From Globobulimina sp. (Eukaryota; Foraminifera; Rotaliida), in contig PIVH01000112.1 in assembly GCA_003354225.1 (NCBI GenBank), forward strand, positions 1-7,888: 7,888 bases of DNA, written 5' to 3'. Position 1 is the first letter of the stretch. Every line of letters starts with the position of its first letter. Under the pieces are notes generated by a model that was given only the letters and a program-made list of their open reading frames with translations, was not told the origin of the DNA and did not search any database. Positions 1 through 6,722 of the stretch are shown one piece after another. The position numbers were made by a program, and so were the translations under genes.

Positions 1-123
1 GATTACGAGCGATTAATAAATGCATGTATGAGGGAAGAAAAACAAAATGGTACAATTGCACGCACTGCAAACAGATTAAATTCTGATCAGAATTTCAAAA
101 AACAAATCAAAACAACATATTGA
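1..123 (+). CDS. 3' end of an unknown gene (truncated by window edge)
   Basis: An open frame runs in from the left edge for 40 codons and stops at TGA 121-123. The translated end is mixed polar and basic (it contains YERLINACMREE and finishes KQIKTTY) and looks like ordinary protein rather than random AT-rich sequence. I recognise no domain. The next gene starts 15 bases downstream in the same reading frame. The two may therefore be one gene interrupted by this TGA, or two genes packed very tightly. I tested GT/AG pairs for an intron that removes the TGA and keeps frame. None has the 51-60 base size and the 3' motif seen in the other introns here. Confidence 0.45.
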   Translation, partial: DYERLINACMREEKQNGTIARTANRLNSDQNFKKQIKTTY

Positions 124-138
124 AACAGGTTTGTGTCG

Positions 139-801
139 ATGGTTAATAGAGAAATAATAAAATGGGGGCAGTTATACAATAAAACGTATTTAAATCAAGA
201 TTTGTTACAACATTTGGAAATTGCTGACCATGCAATTAAAATTCCACCACGGTGTACCTGTATTTGCTTAGGAGCTAATAATTTAGATTCATTGCAAAAG
301 TTTTTATTTGATCGAAGTATTGACAGTATTGTATTGTTATCAATTGTTGATAATAAGTTTAGACGGTTAGATGCTGAAACATTCGGTACACGGTTAAATA
401 ATTTGCAGTATGTTGATGTTTCTGAAAATCCAATTCAAGGAGTTATTGATTTCAATGCGTGTAATTCTACTCTTACAAAGACAGTGGACTTTCTTATGGC
501 AGGATGCAAATTTGTAACAAGACTCGTAAACATACCCGAAACAGTAAAAACTCTGAACATTGTTAATTCAGGAATTACATCGCCAAATCAATTAGAATTT
601 GAGAATGAAATTAGATTAATCGGCATTACAATGAGTAGTAATCAAATAAAACAGCGTAGAAGTGCGTGGGAAACGTTTTTCCGTCAAAATCACATAACTT
701 CTGTGTATATTCAAAATGACGCCGAAGATTATGATGGTCAAAACAAGAGGAGGTATCATATGAGGAAGAGAAAAGCAAATATTTGCAGAATGCAACGTTA
801 A
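139..801 (+). CDS. Short leucine-rich-repeat-like protein
   Basis: This open frame encodes about 220 residues from ATG 139. The frame extends six bases further to a GTG, but ATG is the plausible eukaryotic start. The middle carries irregular leucine-rich repeats: LQYVDVSENPIQG around residues 90-102 and VKTLNIVNSGI around residues 135-145 fit the LxxLxLxxNxI rhythm, with a weaker unit before and after. The last 20 residues are strongly basic (KRRYHMRKRKA). There is no signal peptide or membrane segment, so it is probably intracellular. LRR proteins usually bind other proteins, and no enzymatic role is visible. The repeats are degenerate, so the family call is moderate. It stops at a double TAA and is convergent with the SNF2/RING gene. 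Its N-terminus may continue upstream through an in-frame TGA. Confidence 0.65.
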   Translation: MVNREIIKWGQLYNKTYLNQDLLQHLEIADHAIKIPPRCTCICLGANNLDSLQKFLFDRSIDSIVLLSIVDNKFRRLDAETFGTRLNNLQYVDVSENPIQGVIDFNACNSTLTKTVDFLMAGCKFVTRLVNIPETVKTLNIVNSGITSPNQLEFENEIRLIGITMSSNQIKQRRSAWETFFRQNHITSVYIQNDAEDYDGQNKRRYHMRKRKANICRMQR

Positions 802-1132
802 TAATTATTGTGTTGAAAGTGTCGATCCATAACATATTTGATATTTCAATTTTGTATTTTTTGTTGTCGATTTTATAATAATATACACTGTTACATGGCA
901 AACCAAAGGCAAATCCAACACAAATTAAATAAAAGCTAGACTACTTACAAATTCATTAAGTACTCAAATCATTTGATGTCTTGTTTTTAATGGGAAAAAG
1001 TGATGAGATGAATTAAGACTATTTGCAGTGCTGGCTAGCGTCATTGGTGAAAAAATAAAAACTATATACTTTATAATAAAAACATTTTAAGCAAGGAAAT
1101 TATAGTTTTGATGCTGAAAATAAAAATACGAA
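802..1132. other. Convergent 3' flank without a supportable gene
   Basis: This stretch of 331 bases lies between the stop of the LRR-like gene (+) and the stop of the SNF2/RING gene (-). It is AT-rich. An AATAAA at 928-933 could serve as a polyadenylation signal for the plus-strand gene. A short foldback, TACTTA with TAAGTA, lies close by (about 943-961). An AATTAAG at 1011-1017 looks like this genome's intron acceptor and is followed by 13 open codons, but I found no open upstream exon to splice to it. I see no RNA gene or repeat. Confidence 0.5.
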
Positions 1133-4100
1133 TCATTCAAACAACTGCGAGATTTCGTAAGTTTGCAATTTTGAATTGCTGTCATTTCGAATATTGCCAG
1201 CAACAGCAATTGAATTTGAATTTGAATTTCCATTAATTTTCTTTTTGTTTATGTTCCATATCTTTTCTTCGATGCTTTGTTTCATGATTAAAGTGTGAAT
1301 GTAGACTTTTTTAGTTTGTCCCAAGCGGTAAACCCGATTAATAGCTTGCAGATAGAGAGCCGGATTGAACTGCGGCTCCATCATAAACACATGATTTGCA
1401 CTCGTCAGAGTAATGCCGACTGCGCCACTTCGCACTGTCAACACAAACACTTTGATCTCGCCATCGTCGGCAAAGGACTGCAACGCTTTTTTGCGCGCAT
1501 TCATAGTCATCGAACCAGTCAACGTCTTATATTTAAATCCATTCTTTTCCAATTCACAGCATATCCAATCCAATGAGGAAGAAAATGAGGTAAAAATTAA
1601 TGATTTATCTGACGCTTTCTCGGTGGACAACTTTTTTAATTCGCACATTAATCGAATCAGTTTCGAGTCAAATTTAATCATTTCATCATCATCGCCACTC
1701 TCAATTATCTCTTCTTTTTTTGTCTCCTCTTTCTCTCTTTCTTTTCCTTTTTCTTTTGGCGGTTTTCGCAGTTCTTTCATGCCGCATTTCTCTCTACACA
1801 TTGGACATTCTGCCTTTTCGCTCAATATCGCTTTTATGCATTCTGCGCAGAAAATGTGTCTACAAACTGTCTGCAACGGATCATCCAACGGAGTCTCGTA
1901 ACAAATTGGACACTCCGCATCAGCCACATTATAAGCTTCAAAGTGCGCCAATTCAAACAATTCCTGCGCAGATTTATTTTTATTGCGCCAATCGTTGACC
2001 ATTTCGCGTACTCGAAGCGTCCGCGTCTGCGCCGCACATAACTCCTCCTCAATTTCTTCTGTTTTATAAATGTGTCCGCTGCACGCTCGCCGGCACCACG
2101 TCAGCGAGGACAGAATGGAGATGCTGCCCCGGCCGATATTGCCCGTCGACGCATATATGGAATACCGCTCTTTCGCCGTCGCGTATAACTTATTATAATA
2201 TTTACGTTGTTGCTCGCTGGCAAAAGCAATAAAAATCACATTTTCCTCTTTCTCGGGCAACCAAACAATTTCCTCGTCATTAAACTTTTGCGATTTCCTG
2301 TGTCGCATAACCAGATATTTCATGATTTTCAACATTGCAACGCAGTGAGTCTCGGTCTTCCAACCTCGCGCTTTCGGGTTGAAATTGCGCGACGACACTT
2401 TTCCAACATCGATTTGCGACAAATGCGCTGCAGTAAAACCTAAAAATTTCAGTTGATTGTGAATATCAAACAACTTTGTGCCAAATGGCGTGCCCGTCAA
2501 CAGCCATTTATTTATGCCACGCAATTTATTGATATTCTTACTGCACTCAGTCGCTCCATTTTTAATACAATGACTTTCGCCCAAAATGATGCGAAACCAC
2601 TCAATGCAGTGCAAAATATGTTTGCTGCGATTGTCCCCCTTTTCTTTCCCCAAAATGCCGTACGTAGTATATACAATATCGCAGTTCAAATAAAATGCCG
2701 CCGCCCTCTTCCGATTGGAGCCGTAATACCGAACCACTTGCAACTTTTTGCCGCATTTCTCCGCCGTTTCCTTCTCCCATTGTCCCACCAAACTGACCGG
2801 CGCAATAATCAGTGTTGCGGCCGATTTATAATATTTATACTCTTCGTTTTCAACCATTTCCGAACAAGAAACTTCCAATTCGGCGTTGAAATATTGCCTT
2901 TTATTGCAAGTTATCAATGAAAGCATTTCCACTGTTTTGCCCAAACCCATTTCCTCGCATAAAAAGCCTCCGTGCACACTCGGCAAATGTTTATTTACTA
3001 CAATTTCTCCAAAAACTTTGCTGATGTAAAAAAAGCCAGAATCGCACTCTCCAAATTGATAGAAATGTCGATAAAAACCAACCGCATCGTTTTCCTCCGC
3101 CAGCATCCATTCAATGCTCTGACATTGATAGGGATACAAAGCCACAGAAATGCCATATTTGCACTGTTTAATACTTGAATAGGCCTCGAATTTATACTTA
3201 CAAGCATAGTCCAACAAATTCGGCAAAGTCCAGTCATAGCCCGCATGCTTATAATCTGCCACTAACTGCGTAGTCTCCATGTAATCATCGTAGATCGCCC
3301 GGTTATCACAGCAAAATGCAATGGCTTTACTCATAGAAATATCAAAACTGTCATGCTGTGCCAGCACTGCGTCCATGCCATCAGTTTCGATCTGGCGCGT
3401 CACATAAATCTCAAATACAGATTCATACAAACCTGCAGTGGTATTGTTAATGGCCGCATCTTCACTGCCAAAGCCCCAAAAAGAACGTGTATGTTTCTGT
3501 GAAAATGGCATCACCACTTCGGACACCTCAACAGTGGCAGTTTTATCCTCTAATCCAAGCAATGTGGTGCTGTTTACGCGTACTTTGATATAAGTCCCTA
3601 TCATATTTGATATGTTTGACATACTTTTAATAGCAAATAATGAGTACAATACCTTGGTTATTCATTTGGGAGATAATATGGCCATAAAATTCCTTGATTT
3701 GCTCAGCATCGCTACCAAACCAAGCATGTTCTGACGGATATTGGATGGAAATGCCACCGTCAGACTGCCACCATAAGTCATGTATGGAGTTGATTTTAGC
3801 TCCATTGCGTACGCTGTATTTTATGGTTATAGTCCCAAACGATAACCGTTTCCATGTTAGATGGTTAACGGGTAATTTTGGTAAGACATTGGCTCGTTTT
3901 TCTTCTATTTCTGGTTGGATGTTATCTGATTCTTCCTCAGTATCTCGCTCTGCTTTCATCTTAATCAGAATATAATATATATATTAATTTAAATTGAGAT
4001 AAAAAAGAAATTAATAACTGATGAATTTGCATTGGTGGCAATTTGCCGGATTTTGCGTCTTTTAGTTTGTGGTTGATTGGTATTGGTAGGATTTGAGGAT

Positions 4101-4963
4101 TGAACATGTTTTCGTTTTTTACTTTTATTGTTTGGTTGGGATTGGGCTGGAATATATTCTTCAGATTCCTCATCAGCATAAATATTATCTTGTGAATCGT
4201 CGTCGGATAATTTAAACGATTTATATTTATGTGATATTATATTTTTTTGTCTTTGTGAGCGTCGTTTATTTGGTTTATTTGTTTTATTTGGTTTATTTTG
4301 GTTGTTATTGTTGTCATTGTTGTCATTGTCATCGATATCCATTTCTTGGACTTGGACAGAATCGTTTGATTTTTGCTCATTCTTAATTGGCAAATGTAAT
4401 TTTAATGTATCTTTTTTTAATTTTTTCATCAATTTCATATTTTGTAAGGTGAAAGGTAATATTTTGTCAGTTTGAAGCCATTCAATTTGTCCGTCACAAT
4501 CAACATTATAAATATATCCATTTTGAGTCAATTTCCTATCCAAAACTTTTGATTTATACAATAAATTTTGCCGGTAAATTAAAACAATTTCATTTATTGT
4601 AAATTCAAATAAGTTTGAATCATTTGATGTATTCATCGAAATCCCATTATTATTGTTGTTGTGGTTGTTGTTATTTGTTGTACTATGTGATGGCGATGGT
4701 GATGGTGATAATGAACGTGAGAAATGATAATTTATTGCGGATTCAATATTTAAATCACATTTTTTTAAATAATCCAATAAAATAATATCGGATACATTGT
4801 TAATTATTGATGACAATGATGATAATTTCTGGGTAATATCTGAGATTGGAATACCTTAATTATTGTATAATATGCATTATCCACATTACAGTGCGTGTAA
4901 CATACCCCATAATTCAGCTATTTCTTGTTTTTTAGACTCTACCGCAGGGCTAACCGTCGCCAT
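1133..4963 (-). CDS. UBA/Tudor-like/SNF2/RING protein, Rad5/HLTF-like, four exons
   Basis: Exons are 4963-4906, 4854-4019, 3959-3653 and 3597-1133. Joined, they give one frame of 1221 residues, close to the size of Rad5. Domains in order: UBA-like (about 20-64); Tudor/chromo-barrel-like (about 105-155); Asn-rich and acidic linker with basic, NLS-like clusters (about 216-223, 263-269, 284-289); SNF2 N lobe with Walker A GLGKT at 618-622 and TGTP near 768; C3HC4 RING at 963-1001 between the lobes; helicase C lobe with QAINRVYRLGQ ending near 1161. A RING between the ATPase lobes is diagnostic of the Rad5/HLTF/SHPRH group, which are DNA translocases and ubiquitin ligases for PCNA in damage tolerance. 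I see no clear HIRAN domain, so orthology to Rad5 is not proven. Walker B reads GESH instead of DEAH. The start is ATG 4963, with TATA-like sequence upstream. The RING/SNF2 core is certain; the exon joins are inferred. Confidence 0.85.
3598..3652 (-). other. Intron 3 of the SNF2/RING gene (55 nt)
   Basis: On the minus strand it begins GTATTG and ends ATATGATAG. Removing 55 bases joins exon 3 (phase 1) to exon 4 so that a glycine codon is split G|GG, and the long SNF2 frame continues without a break. Unspliced, exon 3 runs into a TAA within the intron. It is more AT-rich than the downstream exon. The SNF2 frame has no ATG at its own upstream limit, which favours splicing over a separate gene, although internal ATGs lie about 10 and 16 codons further in. 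Confidence 0.7.
3960..4018 (-). other. Intron 2 of the SNF2/RING gene (59 nt)
   Basis: On the minus strand it begins GTTATT and ends CTGATTAAG. It lies between codons (phase 0), so exon 2 reads directly into the ATG codon at 3959. The intron is very AT-rich and contains the TAA that ends the unspliced frame. The donor is the weakest of the four. The alternative is two separate tandem genes about 30 bases apart. Confidence 0.62.
4259..4336 (-). repeat. Low-complexity coding tract (Asp/Asn-rich then Pro-Asn-Lys repeats)
   Basis: This is a simple-sequence stretch inside exon 2 of the SNF2/RING gene. It encodes an acidic Asp/Asn run followed by repeated NKPNK-type units and the first basic cluster. 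A related poly-Asn tract lies at 4646-4675, and a Ser-Pro repeat lies just before that in the protein. It is probably a disordered linker between the Tudor-like domain and the ATPase, and its length is likely to vary between strains. Confidence 0.7.
4855..4905 (-). other. Intron 1 of the SNF2/RING gene (51 nt)
   Basis: On the minus strand it has the strong donor GTATGT and the end ATAATTAAG. It splits a glycine codon G|GT. Splicing supplies an ATG for the long exon 2 frame, which otherwise opens only at a TTG, and completes the N-terminal side of the UBA-like domain. The unspliced reading stops after five more codons. Confidence 0.8.
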
Positions 4964-5031
4964 TATAATTTTTTTTTTCACAAAAACTTCACAAAAAATC
5001 TTATAAAAACTGGTATTTTGTAAGTGTAACA
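4964..5031. promoter_or_regulatory. 68-bp shared divergent promoter region
   Basis: The spacer lies between the ATG of the SNF2/RING gene (4963, -) and the ATG of the caspase-fold gene (5032, +). It holds a TATA-like element, TTATAAAA at 5001-5008, that can be read from either strand. It also has two direct copies of TTCACAAAAA (4977-4986 and 4988-4997), spaced 11 bases start to start, and a poly-T run near the minus-strand start. Both promoters must lie here or reach into the neighbouring gene. The assignment rests on position and base pattern only. Confidence 0.4.
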
Positions 5032-5736
5032 ATGGCAGAGGAAAAACAGACAAACGAGGTTCACCCAGCAACTCACAAGACAGTGATTGTATTATTCCGC
5101 GGATGCATTGAACCACAAAAAGATATGGGAGCATGTAATCGAAACAATGATAACGAAGATGCAGATTATTTGACTGATATTAAATTGATAACAGAATACG
5201 TTCAACTTAACAAAAGATACTATTATTTACATAAAATATGTAACATCAATAAATCGAATGATATGAAATGTGATGAATCATTACAAGAAATTGAAAATGC
5301 CGCTAAATTCACCAAAGAAAACAATGGTATGATGCTACGGATATATTATACAGGTTTTGGTGAAATAAATACTGGAAATTGGTGTTTTATGGATGGTGCA
5401 ATCTCATTTGATCAAATCATGAATGTTGTAATTAAATATTGGAAGAAATCATGTTTCAGTTTAATGTCAGATTGTAGTTTCAGTGGAAATTGGGCTATTC
5501 AGTTATTTAAATATAACAAACAACTCGATTTGGTGTACGTTCATTGTGCAACATATCCATATAAACCAGCACATTCACATAAAAATGGTAAAGGTGGCAT
5601 ATTTACATTATGGTGGACCGAGGAATTGGACAGAGGGAAAACAAAATTATTGCGGGATTGTAAAGCAAAAATTGAAGATAATCGCTATTCCATCGATTAT
5701 TTTTCACCCAAAAGCAACGATGCACAATTTCATTGA
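5032..5736 (+). CDS. Caspase/metacaspase-fold protein, probably catalytically dead
   Basis: This intronless frame encodes 234 residues, essentially a lone caspase p20-like domain. Order: a strand near 17-24 (TVIVLF), a loop, then IYYTGFGE at 104-111, where the family has YYSGHG; NWCFMDG at 116-122; DCSFSG at 147-152, where the family has D-x-C-H-S-G; and a GGIFTLWW block late in the domain, typical of the p10 side. The catalytic His is Phe109. The catalytic Cys position is Ser149 and the following His is Phe150; a Cys sits one residue early (148). Cysteine protease activity is therefore unlikely, and a decoy, scaffold or regulatory role is an inference. There is no pro-domain, signal peptide or membrane segment. 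It is divergent from the SNF2/RING gene and convergent with the 2H-like gene. It ends TGA, with an in-frame TAA two codons later. Confidence 0.72.
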   Translation: MAEEKQTNEVHPATHKTVIVLFRGCIEPQKDMGACNRNNDNEDADYLTDIKLITEYVQLNKRYYYLHKICNINKSNDMKCDESLQEIENAAKFTKENNGMMLRIYYTGFGEINTGNWCFMDGAISFDQIMNVVIKYWKKSCFSLMSDCSFSGNWAIQLFKYNKQLDLVYVHCATYPYKPAHSHKNGKGGIFTLWWTEELDRGKTKLLRDCKAKIEDNRYSIDYFSPKSNDAQFH

Positions 5737-5799
5737 CATTAAATTGTGTATTTTGTACATAAACAAAAACGTAGAATGTTGTTTTGTGATTGGCTGTAT

Positions 5800-6618
5800 T
5801 TATAATGAGTACGTTTGGTATATCTGAGCGTCAAACAGTGTCCGAGTTGCATAATTAACCAATTTCATTTCAGACAACTCGAATGGCTCATATTCAACAA
5901 TTTGTTTCCGGCATTCAAATAAAACATTTTCTATTTGCTTTCTTATCAGAAACTTATTATTCACATTGTTACATTCATAGAAATATCCAACTACCACCTT
6001 TAAACTGTGCAGGTTTTCTTTTTCAAAATTCTTGATTTCAATAACATCGCTGTAGTTTGACAATGAGTGCTTGATTCGAATGAACAATTCTTTGCATGCT
6101 TCATTTTCAGGAACAAATTCAACGAAAATATTTCCAGATTCTCGAATTTTAATGTCACCCAATCTGACATTCACAGCATTTGTTTTCTTAAATTCTCCTA
6201 TTTTTGTCAAAATGTAATTGGTTGCACTTAATATATCTTGTTTCTTAGTTAACCATTGTCCATTGAATTCCATTTCGGAATTTTTCGGTAAAATACTTGA
6301 TATGAATGTGGCGTGAATATTATGCCTCTGAGGAATAAAATCATTTCCACTCAATATTGCTTCCAATTTGTTGATTGTATCTAATAAAATCGAATGAAGC
6401 TTAGAATTTGGATGTTGTGCATCTATCATAAACACCAATGTTTGTCCAAATTGTCCATATTCTTTACTTTCTACATTTTTAATCATTTTGTTTTCGTCAA
6501 TTGGAGTTTTATAGTTTTGATATAGTTCCTGTCTTAATTGACGTTGATAACCTTTGTACATCATCACAGTGCCAATTAATCCAACGGAAACCGTAGCAAA
6601 TCGTTTTAAAGCAGTCAT
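5800..6618 (-). CDS. Membrane-anchored 2H phosphoesterase-like protein
   Basis: The frame encodes 272 residues from ATG 6618. Residues about 7-22 form one hydrophobic segment after a short basic N-terminus, which suggests a signal anchor or an organelle-membrane anchor. The rest resembles the 2H (LigT-like) phosphoesterase fold: HATF at 102-105 is a good first HxT motif, HSLKVVVGYF at 204-213 sits where the second motif is expected, and the end (EMKLVNYATRTL, about 250-261) matches the closing strand common in this family. The second motif reads H-S-L rather than H-x-T/S, so activity is uncertain. Known members act on cyclic phosphodiesters and 2'-5' linkages in RNA or nucleotides. It lies 63 bases from the stop of the convergent caspase-fold gene and just downstream of a foldback element. 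The call rests on motifs and spacing only. Confidence 0.55.
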   Translation of the reverse strand: MTALKRFATVSVGLIGTVMMYKGYQRQLRQELYQNYKTPIDENKMIKNVESKEYGQFGQTLVFMIDAQHPNSKLHSILLDTINKLEAILSGNDFIPQRHNIHATFISSILPKNSEMEFNGQWLTKKQDILSATNYILTKIGEFKKTNAVNVRLGDIKIRESGNIFVEFVPENEACKELFIRIKHSLSNYSDVIEIKNFEKENLHSLKVVVGYFYECNNVNNKFLIRKQIENVLFECRKQIVEYEPFELSEMKLVNYATRTLFDAQIYQTYSL

Positions 6619-6642
6619 GATCTCATATGTTCTATTTTAGCA

Positions 6643-6706
6643 TATCCTTGCACTCCACCCACAATTTGAAGGGAGGCGCCGAAGGCCACCTTTATGTGCG
6701 AGGATA
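6643..6706. other. GC-rich foldback element with 11-bp terminal stem
   Basis: TATCCTTGCAC (6643-6653) pairs with GTGCGAGGATA (6696-6706) along all 11 positions, one pair being G-U on the plus strand. Inside, 6655-6660 pairs with 6671-6676 around one A-A mismatch, and 6678-6680 pairs with 6684-6686 around a GAA loop, giving a three-way-junction shape. The element fills most of the spacer between two tandem minus-strand genes, 16 bases after one stop and 24 bases before the next ATG, and is much richer in GC than the surrounding spacer. It could be a small structured RNA, a UTR element or a MITE-like foldback. Which strand is functional is unclear. It is not a tRNA: there is no matching T-arm or acceptor geometry. 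Confidence 0.5.
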
Positions 6707-6722
6707 GAAAGAATGCTCAAAT

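Noticed and set aside
751-786. Possible intron near the end of the LRR-like gene (donor GTATCA)
   Set aside because: The only nearby acceptor gives about 36 bases and lacks the RAT(TA)AG end shared by the other introns.
626-901. Minus-strand frame of 91 codons across the end of the LRR-like gene
   Set aside because: It mostly mirrors the LRR-like coding sequence, shows no domain, and has no support for a separate start or spliced extension.
960-1059. Possible plus-strand intron (GTACTC to AATTAAG, 58 bases) and a 13-codon last exon
   Set aside because: Size and acceptor fit, but all three upstream phases hit a stop within about 33 bases, and no link to the LRR-like gene keeps frame.
1413-2920. 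Long plus-strand open frames of 162 and 155 codons opposite the SNF2/RING gene
   Set aside because: They lie antisense to conserved helicase and RING motifs in the GC-richer exon 4, where stops are rare on both strands. Their translations are low-complexity and match no family.
3627-4816. Two stand-alone minus-strand genes upstream of the SNF2 core
   Set aside because: The larger frame has no ATG at its upstream limit, only a TTG. The spliced frame gives all parts one start, intact domains and similar small introns. The chance of separate genes remains but is lower.
5483-5827. Plus-strand frame of 114 codons overlapping the caspase-fold gene
   Set aside because: It is a +1 shadow of the caspase-fold sequence. 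Its tail beyond 5736 has no recognisable coding character.
6643-6706. tRNA or known ribozyme in the foldback element
   Set aside because: The closing stem is 11 pairs, not 7, and no T-arm, anticodon arm or CCA-side geometry fits. I could not match hammerhead, HDV or twister cores.
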